The notes beneath the pieces were generated by a model. That model did no database searches, was not told where the DNA came from, and saw only the letters and a program-made list of their open reading frames with translations. Made by a program: the position numbers and the translations under genes. 15,152 nt of DNA from Dehalococcoidia bacterium UBA1151 (GTDB lineage: Bacteria; Chloroflexota; Dehalococcoidia; Lucifugimonadales; Lucifugimonadaceae), in assembly GCA_002311865.1 (NCBI GenBank), contig DBZV01000134.1:1-15152 (forward strand), written 5' to 3'. Of this stretch, positions 7,537 to 14,234 are shown piece after piece (positions within the stretch are counted from its first letter, which is position 1; each line of letters opens with the position of its first letter).

Positions 7537-8651
7537 TCGGCGCTGAACCGCTCGTACCGGAACGGATCAAGCACGTCTGAGCGCGCTCCAACGATGATCT
7601 CCATGGCGGCGAGTTCGCCCGTGATCGCGGCGAGCGTTACGCCGCTGTGCATTGTCGCCACATAGAGATTGGGTGTCGCCAACGGGAAGCCGATAATGGG
7701 AAAGCCGTCCGCGGGCATTGGACGCATGGCGCGTCGCCATTCGTCGATGGCCACGCCCTTGATTGCCGGAAGAAACTTCTCAAGCTCGCTCAACATCCAT
7801 TCTGCGTCCTCAACGGAGTCATCGCCGATAGAGCCGAAGTGGGTTCCGCCGTGCACCTGCACCCGGCCATCTGGAAACTGCCGGAAGTTCATTTGCGGCT
7901 CGGGTAGATCGCGCGGCGTGTGTACGCAGGCGACGGTCTGGAATATCGGGTCGATTGGCTCCGTAACCACCGTCGCCCCCGGGCTTTCGATCTGTGGGTA
8001 GTCGAGACCAACCGTCGCGGCGAGGTCCTTTGTTGAGTAGCCAGCGGCCAGCACAACGTAGTCTGCTTCGATCGCTTCGGAGGGTGTGCATACGCCGGTG
8101 ATCTGATTGCCCTCTCGGATGAATTCATCAACCGGCGTATCGACTTTAAGGGTTGCACCATTCTGAATAGCAGCGCCGAGTAGTCCGGGGATTGCGATGG
8201 CGTTGTCGACGTGGCCTTCAGCGTCCCCGTATGCGGCTGCGGTGACGGGGTCCGCGTTCAGTCCCGGCTCCATGGTGCGGAGTTCATCAGCTGGCAGCAT
8301 CCGGATGGGGTAGCTCCACGACTGCATCAGAGCGACCTCGTCGCGCAGTTCTGCCGCACCCTCGTCGGTGGTGGTCCAACGCATTTCGCCACCCCAAGTG
8401 ATGCCGATTTCGCCACCCAGTTTGCGTTCAAGGCGCGACCACGCGTCCAGGCCCATTCTGCTTAGCGCGTGGTACTCACGTGGCGGTTTGGGGCGGGCGT
8501 TCATCCACGCGTACGAAGCCCTTGATGCCGCCATGCCGGGTTTTGCGGCGTCCAGAATGGTGACGTTGGGGGTGCGGCGGGAGAGGTTGTAGGCGATGGA
8601 TGCGCCGATGATGCCGGCGCCGATGACGATGATGCGTGGTTGGTTGGACAT
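7533..8651 (-). CDS. FAD-dependent oxidoreductase, DadA/glycine oxidase (DAO) family
   Basis: A 372-residue protein. It begins with the FAD dinucleotide-binding fold: RIIVIGAGIIGASIA with GxGxxG at 11-16, and an acidic residue (D) after the second strand in VTILDA. The C-terminus carries the DAO-family segments DGFPIIG and NLYVATMHSGVTLAAITGELAA, which contact flavin. Members oxidise primary or secondary amines of amino acids (D-amino acids, glycine, sarcosine and similar) to imines. I chose the ATG at 8651 because it places the FAD motif at the normal distance from the N-terminus; a GTG at 8681 would add ten residues. Neither has a clear Shine-Dalgarno sequence. Convergent with the ABC-F gene, with stops sharing CTAG at 7533-7536. 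Family certain; substrate unknown. Confidence 0.92.
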   Translation of the reverse strand: MSNQPRIIVIGAGIIGASIAYNLSRRTPNVTILDAAKPGMAASRASYAWMNARPKPPREYHALSRMGLDAWSRLERKLGGEIGITWGGEMRWTTTDEGAAELRDEVALMQSWSYPIRMLPADELRTMEPGLNADPVTAAAYGDAEGHVDNAIAIPGLLGAAIQNGATLKVDTPVDEFIREGNQITGVCTPSEAIEADYVVLAAGYSTKDLAATVGLDYPQIESPGATVVTEPIDPIFQTVACVHTPRDLPEPQMNFRQFPDGRVQVHGGTHFGSIGDDSVEDAEWMLSELEKFLPAIKGVAIDEWRRAMRPMPADGFPIIGFPLATPNLYVATMHSGVTLAAITGELAAMEIIVGARSDVLDPFRYERFSAD

Positions 8652-8766
8652 GGTGAAGGCATGATACGCGGTGTTCGCCACACGGGCACTTAGCGCGGGG
8701 CGCTGGAACAGCCGGGGTTTCAGGTCTTTCCCGATTACATCGAGGACAGGTCGACTACAGCGCGGG

Positions 8767-8787
8767 GCCGCCTTCGCTCAGGATGAC
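8767..8787 (+). repeat. Dispersed repeat fragment, exact copy of 5645-5665
   Basis: These 21 bases, ending CTTCGCTCAGGATGAC, are identical to the right end of the 121-bp element at 5645-5665. The fragment sits in the 174-bp gap (8652-8825) between two minus-strand genes. The other end of an element is not recognisable nearby, so this looks like a remnant or a half unit. Nothing else of note is seen in this gap. Confidence 0.7.
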
Positions 8788-8825
8788 TGTGATACGGAAA
8801 TGTTGCCCGGTATCTCGCAGCGCGA

Positions 8826-9191
8826 TTACGGGCGGCGGTTTTCCATTTCTCGGGTGTCATGGGCTATGCGATCGGCATCTTCGAGAAGGATTCTGAGGCG
8901 GTTTACGAGGGTGTTGTATTTCCGGTTCATGTCGGCCAGGTGGAATGCAATACGGAGTGCTCGGGCGAGCCCGGCATGCACTTCAGGCTCTGTGATCTGG
9001 CCCACTTCGATATATGTCCGGGCGCCAAAGAGTGCCGGTACGAGTTCATCGTTGAGCATTTCGGACTCGTTGTAGGCCGTCGGTGGCAGCGATAGGTCCT
9101 GTGCTATTTGAACTGCCTCTTCGATACGCTCGAAAAGCGTTGGAGGAAGTTCTTCATCGGCCTGGGAGTTATTTTTCGTGTGTTCTGCCAC
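8826..9191 (-). CDS. Small hypothetical protein, last gene of the peroxiredoxin operon
   Basis: A 121-residue protein starting with GTG, nine bases after the VanZ-family stop. I do not recognise the family. The N-terminal 20 residues are polar and acidic. The rest is predicted largely helical, with an amphipathic C-terminal half (ARALRIAFHLADMNRKYNTLVNR and LLEDADRIAHDTREME) that could form a helical bundle or short coiled coil. There is no signal peptide, no membrane segment and no cysteine. It looks like a real gene because of tight spacing to its upstream neighbour, ordinary amino-acid composition and absence of a better overlapping frame. No function is assigned. Confidence 0.7.
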   Translation of the reverse strand: MAEHTKNNSQADEELPPTLFERIEEAVQIAQDLSLPPTAYNESEMLNDELVPALFGARTYIEVGQITEPEVHAGLARALRIAFHLADMNRKYNTLVNRLRILLEDADRIAHDTREMENRRP

Positions 9192-9200
9192 GGCGCAATT

Positions 9201-9659
9201 TTATTCGACTTTTCGACGATTTAGGAGAGCGATCAGCGCGATAACGACGGTGAGTGTGAGCATGATGCCCACCACGTCCAGTAGTACGTCGGATGCCGAA
9301 GCGATGCGGCCTTCGACGGTCGATTGGTGCAACTCGTCGCTGATGCCGTAGAGCAGGCCGAACGCGGCGGTGGCCGCGATTATTCGAAGTTCGCGACGGA
9401 TCGATATTGACGACTTGATGCGCAGGTGAAGTCCAAGTCGGACGCCACCCCAGAGGAGCGCCGCAAGTATCGCGAACTCGGCAATATGAAGGATTTCTGT
9501 GCTGAGAAGCAGGTCTTTGTCACCGCCACCGATTACTGGTCCGGATGGGTTGGACTGGTCCGAGAAATAGAAGATCGCCCCGGCCCATGCGGCGGCGGGG
9601 AGCATCAGGACGGCGTCACGCCATTTGATGGCCTGGCGTGTGCGGGTGGCTTGAGTCAT
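9201..9659 (-). CDS. VanZ-family membrane protein
   Basis: A 152-residue protein with about four hydrophobic segments (roughly residues 16-32, 55-74, 92-107 and 126-146). VanZ-family motifs are visible: H58-x2-E61-F (HIAEF) in the second segment, D108-E-L-H-Q112 after the third, then G-R (117-118), D124 and D128 (SASDVLLDVVG). Typical members are of similar length. VanZ itself gives low-level teicoplanin resistance by an unclear mechanism; most relatives are uncharacterised integral membrane proteins. Its ATG overlaps the peroxiredoxin stop as ATGA, which points to translational coupling. A small hypothetical gene follows nine bases later. This is not evidence for glycopeptide resistance by itself. 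Confidence 0.88.
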   Translation of the reverse strand: MTQATRTRQAIKWRDAVLMLPAAAWAGAIFYFSDQSNPSGPVIGGGDKDLLLSTEILHIAEFAILAALLWGGVRLGLHLRIKSSISIRRELRIIAATAAFGLLYGISDELHQSTVEGRIASASDVLLDVVGIMLTLTVVIALIALLNRRKVE

Positions 9660-10105
9660 GTGCGCGATTTCAGCGAGGCCAGTGTTCGCTCAACATTCTT
9701 TCGTATGCGTAGTTCGTGTTGGAATACGTCTACGATCATTCCGGCGGAGTCGATGATGTAAGTGATGCGGCGTGTTTTTGGGCCGCTTCGTCTACGGGCG
9801 TCATAGGTACGCGCGATTTCGCCGTTTGGGTCGGAGATCAGGCGGAACGGCACATTCAATTCGCCTCTGAATCGCGCGTGGCTATCGACCGAATCGGCAC
9901 TCACGCCGATCACCTGTGCGCCCAGTGCCGTGATGTCGTCATATGCGTCGCGGAACCCGCACGCCTCAATAGTTCAGCCACGTGTGAAATCACCGGGGTA
10001 GAAGTAGAGGACCACGGGGTTGCCTCGCAGTTCGGAGAGCGTGAACTCACCTCCATCATCTGCGAGGCCGGTGAAATCAGGCGCCGTTGTTCCTGTTTTG
10101 AGCAA
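9656..10105 (-). CDS. bcp: Selenocysteine-containing peroxiredoxin, Bcp/PrxQ type (in-frame UGA at codon 44)
   Basis: Read through one TGA (9974-9976), this frame gives a 149-residue Bcp-type peroxiredoxin: MLKTGTTAPDF at the start, VVLYFYPGDFTRG-U-TIEACGFRD around the active site, then VIGVSAD, PFRLISDPNG and ITYIIDSAG. The UGA replaces precisely the peroxidatic Cys of the PxxxTxxC motif (Cys45 of E. coli Bcp). C49 matches the second, resolving Cys (Cys50), so a selenenylsulfide could form. The role is reduction of hydrogen peroxide or organic hydroperoxides in the cytoplasm. The start is TTG at 10105, with AGGA five bases before it and an in-frame TGA just upstream, so no longer start is possible. 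A SECIS-like hairpin follows the UGA. TGA ends this gene and others here, so it is not generally reassigned. An Arg stands where TPGC is usual. The 3' end overlaps the VanZ-family start. Confidence 0.88.
9945..9976 (-). promoter_or_regulatory. Candidate bacterial SECIS element for the peroxiredoxin UGA
   Basis: Read on the minus strand, the UGA (9976-9974) is followed by nine bases and then a stem-loop: GCGU (9964-9961) GCGG (9960-9957), loop GUU (9956-9954), CCGC (9953-9950), one bulged G (9949), ACGC (9948-9945). That is eight pairs, seven of them G-C, with a G at the first loop position. The distance from UGA to loop is 17 nt. From memory, the bacterial SECIS model asks for a short upper stem, a small loop with G in its first two positions, and a UGA-to-loop distance of about 16-37 nt; this fits near the short end. 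It would bind the SelB elongation factor. Confidence 0.75.
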
Positions 10106-10120
10106 TCAGATCCTGCCTGC

Positions 10121-10459
10121 TTACCAGTCCAGGTCGTAGACAAGTTCCGCGGGCGCCCACCAGTCGGATTCCGACGCCTCGGGGACTTTCTGCTGGAAAG
10201 CGGACATCAGGTCATTCCACTCGTTTGCGCGAGGGTTCTTCTGCGTGTAGCTCTGGAAGTCTCGTTCGGGGTCGAAGTCGTCGACCGATTCGAAGTACAT
10301 GAACAGGTGGTTGCCGGTGAGGTAGATCTTCATCGTAGTGATGCCGATCTCTTTGAGCGACGCGACCACTTCCGGCCAGACGTTCCGGTGGTATTCCTTG
10401 TATTTCTCGATGATTTCCGGGTCGTTGACGAGGTCCAGGGCCTGTCCGTATGACTTCAT
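10121..10459 (-). CDS. L-rhamnose mutarotase (RhaM/RhaU) family protein, copy 1
   Basis: A 112-residue member of the dimeric alpha/beta-barrel family that interconverts the anomers of L-rhamnose. Conserved parts are EKYKEYHRNVWPEV (H24 corresponds to catalytic His22 of E. coli RhaM), IYLTGNHLFMYFE, and NEWNDLMSAFQQKVP with W81 in the substrate-pocket tryptophan region. The ATG has GGAG eight bases upstream. It heads a minus-strand operon; the peroxiredoxin starts 15 bp after its stop. A second homologue is divergent across a 76-bp gap. No rhamnose isomerase, kinase or aldolase is in the window, so the natural sugar may differ from rhamnose. Compared with the second copy it is longer in the middle (DFDPERDFQSYTQ). 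Confidence 0.9.
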   Translation of the reverse strand: MKSYGQALDLVNDPEIIEKYKEYHRNVWPEVVASLKEIGITTMKIYLTGNHLFMYFESVDDFDPERDFQSYTQKNPRANEWNDLMSAFQQKVPEASESDWWAPAELVYDLDW

Positions 10460-10535
10460 TGTTTATCTCCAGCGGAGGCGTTTCGATGTATTGTGGGGGC
10501 TCTTGCGCAATGCGGATTATAAGGATGGTATCGAA
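10460..10535. promoter_or_regulatory. Divergent promoter region between two mutarotase genes
   Basis: This 76-bp gap must hold promoters for the mutarotase-peroxiredoxin-VanZ operon (leftward) and the second mutarotase (rightward). Visible are the leftward ribosome-binding site (CTCC, 10467-10470), which can pair with GGAG at 10474-10477 in a small hairpin; an AT-rich TTATAAG at 10517-10523 that could be a rightward -10; and AAGGA (10521-10525), a rightward ribosome-binding site. No convincing -35 at proper spacing was found, so exact promoters are unassigned. Confidence 0.45.
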
Positions 10536-10859
10536 ATGCAGCGAGTTGGGTTTCTACTGAAAGTCCGGGAAGACCGGCTGGAAGAATACAAGGAGCATCA
10601 CCGCAATGTGTGGCCGGACATGCTAGAGGCGTTGACGCGTCATGGGTGGCAAAACTACTCGTTGTTCATGCGTCAGGACGGTCTCATGTTTGGCTACGTT
10701 GAGGTGCCGGACACGTTCCAGGCGGCGCTGGATGGGATGGCATCGGAGGATGTGAACAGTCGTTGGCAGGAGTTCATGAAGCCGTATTTTGAGAATCCGG
10801 ATGGGGCACGGCCGGACGAGTCGATGGTGGAGTTGGAAGAGGTGTTCCACGTTGATTGA
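10536..10859 (+). CDS. L-rhamnose mutarotase (RhaM/RhaU) family protein, copy 2
   Basis: A 107-residue protein, close to the 104 residues of E. coli RhaM. The ATG at 10536 is chosen because family homology begins there (MQRVGFLLKVREDRLEEY) and AAGGA lies ten bases upstream; the open frame runs further upstream but is unrelated to the family. H22 in EEYKEHHRNVWPDM aligns directly with the catalytic His22. NYSLFMRQDGLMFGYVE, NSRWQEFMKPYFE with its tryptophan, and the ending VELEEVFHVD match the family from end to end. It is divergent from copy 1 and more like classical RhaM than copy 1 is. It probably acts as a sugar anomer mutarotase; the sugar is not proven. Confidence 0.92.
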   Translation: MQRVGFLLKVREDRLEEYKEHHRNVWPDMLEALTRHGWQNYSLFMRQDGLMFGYVEVPDTFQAALDGMASEDVNSRWQEFMKPYFENPDGARPDESMVELEEVFHVD

Positions 10860-11142
10860 CAGCCGATTGCGCACTCCACGTCTCTTCGCGGCAATACCCG
10901 GGCGAGTTGATTGCAGTCTCTCGCTCCGAGCAGCCCTTAGGATGAGATTCTCACGTCGATCGCGGAGCCTCACTCCTCAGAACGACAATGGGGCGGTGAT
11001 GCTTGATGGAACTTACTTGGCACGCCGCAGACGCGCCATCCGTCATCCTGAGGCACGGCTTTGCGGGCCGTGAGGACCTCATCCCCGGTGTTCGTCCCGC
11101 AAACAATTCCATGAAAACGTTAATTTTCGTAGGGAGAACATA
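10860..11142. other. Intergenic region with repeat copies before the VOC gene
   Basis: This 283-bp gap has no credible gene. It contains the inverted 51-bp repeat copy at 10936-10986 and another repeat-like segment from GTCATCCTGAGG (11042-11053) that continues into a hairpin, CACGGC... wait-free pair at 11054-11059 with GCCGTG at 11067-11072 (six pairs, seven-base loop). No T-run follows, so it is not an obvious terminator. The last 25 bases hold the GGGAGA ribosome-binding site of the VOC gene. Confidence 0.55.
10936..10986 (-). repeat. 51-bp dispersed palindromic repeat, copy B (inverted relative to copy A)
   Basis: On the minus strand it reads GTCGTTCTGAGGAG (10986-10973), a 15-bp divergent core, GACGTGAGAATCTC (10957-10944) and ATCCTAAG (10943-10936). 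Length and both 14-bp arms equal copy A at 4157-4207, while the core differs at 8 of 15 positions. A conserved-arms, variable-core pattern at identical length suggests a folded or protein-bound unit rather than chance. Confidence 0.75.
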
Positions 11143-11619
11143 TTGAAAGTTGAGAGTCTTTACCACACGGGGATGATCGTCTCTGACCTGGAGGCGGCGG
11201 TTGAGTTTTATACCGGCGCGCTTGGGCTAACGCTTGAGCGGGGCATCGCCGAGTTAGAGGGCGCGTTCCTTGAGCAGGTGGTTGGCCTGGATGGGGTGGT
11301 TCTGCGGATGGCCTATGTTGGGTCAGGGACCGGGCACTCGATCGAGTTGATTCAGTATGTGTATCCGCCGGGGTCGAAGGAATTCAACTCGAAGCCGATC
11401 AGTGATGTTGGGTCGGCCCACGTTGGGATGGTGGTTGACGATGTTCTGGGCTGGTACGAGAAGTTGGATGGCATGGGCCTGAACGTGCAGGGGCCACCCG
11501 TGGTGCGCGATGCAGAGTATCCGTGGGCAAAGTATGCGTTCTACTTCCAGGATCCGGACGGCAACTGGCTGGAGTTTGTTGAGCGCGGAGCGAAGCCTGC
11601 CGGATCTACGGAGAACTAG
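11143..11619 (+). CDS. VOC/glyoxalase-fold metalloprotein
   Basis: A 158-residue protein with two beta-alpha-beta-beta-beta modules, the vicinal oxygen chelate fold. Module 1 begins LYHTGMIVSDLEAAVEFYTG and module 2 begins AHVGMVVDDV. The four expected metal ligands are in place: H8, E68 (IELIQY), H93 (SAHVGM) and E144 (NWLEFVE). Members include glyoxalase I, methylmalonyl-CoA epimerase, extradiol dioxygenases and fosfomycin-type resistance enzymes; the sequence does not decide between them, though the size and shape fit lyase or epimerase types. The start is TTG with GGGAGA upstream. It is convergent with the MFS transporter gene and both stops use the same CTAG (11616-11619). Confidence 0.9.
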   Translation: MKVESLYHTGMIVSDLEAAVEFYTGALGLTLERGIAELEGAFLEQVVGLDGVVLRMAYVGSGTGHSIELIQYVYPPGSKEFNSKPISDVGSAHVGMVVDDVLGWYEKLDGMGLNVQGPPVVRDAEYPWAKYAFYFQDPDGNWLEFVERGAKPAGSTEN

Positions 11620-12911
11620 TCGGCTTCGGGCACCGTTTTTGCCCGAAGTTGAGGCACCATGAGGGCCACGACGAGCGTCATTGATAACCCAATGGATGCC
11701 ATCGTGATCAGAGCTGCACGCGGGCCATATTCGTTCGCCAACAGGCCCAGCATCAAAGTGCCGATAGGGAACATGCCAATCATGCCCATGTGTAATCCAA
11801 TGATTCGTCCGTAAGCCTGTCTGGGCGCGCTAACTATGATCAGCGCACCGCTCATTACGCCGAATAAGTTGATGATGATCCCTGCGCCAATCAGTACGAT
11901 AAACGCGAAGACGAAGTTCGGGGAGCTGGCGAAGACGATGCCCGAAATGTGCAGACCCATCGTGGAGGTGAGGAATAGCAGGCCCTGACGACGAGTATTT
12001 TGTGCGATGGTCGCGATTAATAGCGTGCCGATGATTGCGCCTATTCCTGTGGCGGATATCAGCAGTCCGAGGCCAACTGCGCCTGCGCCCAGGATGTCGA
12101 CCGCAAAGAGCGGAATTAGCGCCTCAAAACCGAAGCCAAACATGTTGGCGATACCAACCACCACGAGCGCCATCAACAGCACTCTGCTGCGGAGGGCAAT
12201 GCGGACGCCATCGCGGAGTTGTGATAACGGAGGGTCAACCGGCGTCACGGTGTCTTTGGTGGTCCGATCTTTCACACTCAGCATGAGAAAGGTTGAGATG
12301 GCGTAGAGCACCGCAATACCAATGAACAAGGTGGGATCTGGGACTCTGGTGATCAGCAAACCCGCGATGTTCGAGCCGATCATCGCGCCCAGATACAGGG
12401 CCAGGAATTCCAGTGCGAGACCCGAAGTGACCGCCGCTGCGCCCAGGCTTCTTCTTATGAACGCCCTTCGGGTGGACATCTCCAGCGTCCAGGTGGTGCC
12501 CATGATGAAGGAGTAGGCGTACAGAAGCGTCAGATCCGGGCCAACAATGCTTATTGTCACCGCCATCGCGAGCGCCATGATCAGCGAGCCAAACTGTGCC
12601 GTGCGAAGGACTCGCAGGTGTGGGAGCCGGTCCAGGGCGACACCAATGAATGGGCCAATCAACAAAAACGGCAGGAAACGGAGCGTTGTGACCATCGTGA
12701 TCGCCAGCGGAGAGTCGGTGGATTGGACGACCAGCCAAGCGACCAGCGTGAGATCCATGAACCTGCCGTTGTAGGAGATCAGTCCAGCAACGAGGACAGG
12801 TCGGTACTGTTTCTGTCGGAACGGCGCTGGCCAATATCTGGAGGGCCTGGCCAATTCGATCGGCCCTGCCTGTTCTTCTGCTTCTACCGGCGTGATATCA
12901 CCGGTGGTCAT
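11616..12911 (-). CDS. MFS transporter, second of a tandem pair
   Basis: A 431-residue polytopic membrane protein with about 12 hydrophobic segments. The motif-A-like loop after segment 2 is GVALDRLPHLRVLR (90-103), a variant of the usual G-x3-D-R-x-G-R-K. The C-half contains YGRIIGLHMGMIGMFPIGTL, closely paralleled in the neighbouring transporter. The N-terminal 35 residues are polar and cytoplasmic. The overall type resembles the EntS/MFS_3-like exporter group, so proton-coupled efflux of a small molecule is likely; the substrate is unknown. The ATG has GGAG seven bases upstream. It starts 27 bp after the stop of the upstream paralogue of exactly the same length, so the two are cotranscribed. 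Confidence 0.93.
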   Translation of the reverse strand: MTTGDITPVEAEEQAGPIELARPSRYWPAPFRQKQYRPVLVAGLISYNGRFMDLTLVAWLVVQSTDSPLAITMVTTLRFLPFLLIGPFIGVALDRLPHLRVLRTAQFGSLIMALAMAVTISIVGPDLTLLYAYSFIMGTTWTLEMSTRRAFIRRSLGAAAVTSGLALEFLALYLGAMIGSNIAGLLITRVPDPTLFIGIAVLYAISTFLMLSVKDRTTKDTVTPVDPPLSQLRDGVRIALRSRVLLMALVVVGIANMFGFGFEALIPLFAVDILGAGAVGLGLLISATGIGAIIGTLLIATIAQNTRRQGLLFLTSTMGLHISGIVFASSPNFVFAFIVLIGAGIIINLFGVMSGALIIVSAPRQAYGRIIGLHMGMIGMFPIGTLMLGLLANEYGPRAALITMASIGLSMTLVVALMVPQLRAKTVPEAD

Positions 12912-12938
12912 GCTTCTACTCCGAACCAGCCATCGGGA

Positions 12939-14234
12939 TCAGTTCGTTTTTGTTGTGCCTCGTAGTAAGACCGGGAAGGCCACGGTGACGATCACCAGGA
13001 ATATCGCACCGATAGCGGACATAGTCGCAACGGCCATCTGGGGGCTGAACAGAGATGCCAGGATTCCCACCAGTAGCGAGCCCACGGGGAACATGCCGAT
13101 GACCAGCATTTGAAGGCCCACGATTCGGCCGCGCGATTCTTTTGGCGTGAGAGAGAAGATGAGGTTGCTCTGCATCATGAAGAAGAGCGATCCCAGCGCG
13201 CCGAGCACCACCAGCAACGCAAACGTCAGCCCGTACCAGGGCGAGAATGCGAGTGCGAACCCGGTCAGCATTGCGCCGCCTGATCCGAACAGCATTAGCC
13301 GCCCAAAGTTGAAGGTGCGTTGGCTCAGTATCGCAACCGCAAGGCTTGCTGCGATGGCGCCAAAGCCCTCAGCTGAGAAGAGAATCCCGAGCTTCGTCGC
13401 GCTCACGTCAAGGATGTCTGTCGCAAAGATCGGGACCAGCGGGATGAACGAAAACGCGAACCCCTCGCTGGCTACGGCGACCAGAAGGGCAGCGGCTACG
13501 GGAGGATGCGCTCGCACGAATGCGAACCCGTCCGTGAGCAGAGCCATGAAGTTGGACGTTGGTCGACGCGTTGGTTCCACATCGGAGTCGACGCCCTGGA
13601 TAATCACCAGGGAAGCCGCGACGAAAAGAGCCAGCATCGCAAAGATACCTGCTGAGGACACATATGGCAGCAGCGCGCCAGCGACGATTGGTCCCAGCAT
13701 CAGCATGAATGTAAAGACCATCACGTCCAGTGCGATGGCATTTGCGAGTAGCCGTGAGTCCACCAGATCGGGTGTCATTGCTCTTCGTGCAGCCATGTCG
13801 AACGTCCACGCTGTTCCGCCGATAACGATGACTGTGTAGAGATGCCAGAGCGAGAGGAAATCTGTGGCCAGTAGCGCCGCCATTGCCAGGTAGTTCACGA
13901 TCATCACCGTGCGTGCGATTCGCATGACGGAGGCGCGGCTCATCCGGTCGGCCAGGATTCCTGCGAAGGGACCAGCGAACGCCATTGGCGCCATGCGAGC
14001 TACGAAGGTGAGCGCGACCAGAAATGGCGAATCGGTGAAGCCAAGGATGATCCACGCCATGACTGCCGCATCCATGATTCGAGCCAGGAAATGGACGCCA
14101 TTTCCGACCAGAAACTTGCGGTAGTTTGGGACGCGCAATGCCGGTAGCAGTGGCGGCCGGCTGGCCCGTACGGGGGAGGGAGTTGTGGTGGCTGTCCGCT
14201 CGCGGTGGAGCGTAGCGCGACCCTGACGCAACAT
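12939..14234 (-). CDS. MFS transporter, first of a tandem pair
   Basis: A 431-residue protein with about 12 transmembrane segments, preceded by a basic, Pro/Thr/Ser-rich cytoplasmic N-terminus of roughly 35 residues. Motif A is well preserved: GILADRMSRASV at 92-103 (D96, R97, R100). The C-half carries GRIVGLQMLVIGMFPVGSLL, equivalent to the same segment in the next gene. AAGGA lies seven bases before the ATG. It is the promoter-proximal gene of the pair. Identical length and shared motifs indicate tandem duplication followed by strong divergence. Two half-different MFS paralogues together could act as separate exporters or, less usually, as a heteromer; the sequence does not say which. Confidence 0.93.
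   Translation of the reverse strand: MLRQGRATLHRERTATTTPSPVRASRPPLLPALRVPNYRKFLVGNGVHFLARIMDAAVMAWIILGFTDSPFLVALTFVARMAPMAFAGPFAGILADRMSRASVMRIARTVMIVNYLAMAALLATDFLSLWHLYTVIVIGGTAWTFDMAARRAMTPDLVDSRLLANAIALDVMVFTFMLMLGPIVAGALLPYVSSAGIFAMLALFVAASLVIIQGVDSDVEPTRRPTSNFMALLTDGFAFVRAHPPVAAALLVAVASEGFAFSFIPLVPIFATDILDVSATKLGILFSAEGFGAIAASLAVAILSQRTFNFGRLMLFGSGGAMLTGFALAFSPWYGLTFALLVVLGALGSLFFMMQSNLIFSLTPKESRGRIVGLQMLVIGMFPVGSLLVGILASLFSPQMAVATMSAIGAIFLVIVTVAFPVLLRGTTKTN

Noticed and set aside
9656..10105. Peroxiredoxin as a pseudogene or sequencing error
   Set aside because: A single base change could make TGA from TGC or TGT, but the hit on the one catalytic codon, the intact frame on both sides, the SECIS-like hairpin and the overlap with the next gene make selenocysteine the better reading. 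It cannot be fully excluded without the rest of the genome.
9656..10105. General reassignment of UGA to an amino acid in this organism
   Set aside because: UGA is the stop of the dehydrogenase, the second mutarotase and the peroxiredoxin itself, and no other gene here needs UGA read-through.
9716..10453. A 245-codon open frame on the + strand across the peroxiredoxin and mutarotase genes
   Set aside because: It is antisense to two genes with clear family matches, and its translation shows no recognisable domain; it is a shadow frame produced by codon bias.
4157..11072. CRISPR array from the repeated intergenic motifs
   Set aside because: The copies are kilobases apart, in both orientations, with no regular spacing and no cas genes.
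13147..13839. A 230-codon + strand frame and other long frames antisense to the MFS genes
   Set aside because: These mirror the transmembrane codons of the real transporters and show Ala/Ser/Arg-rich low-information translations.
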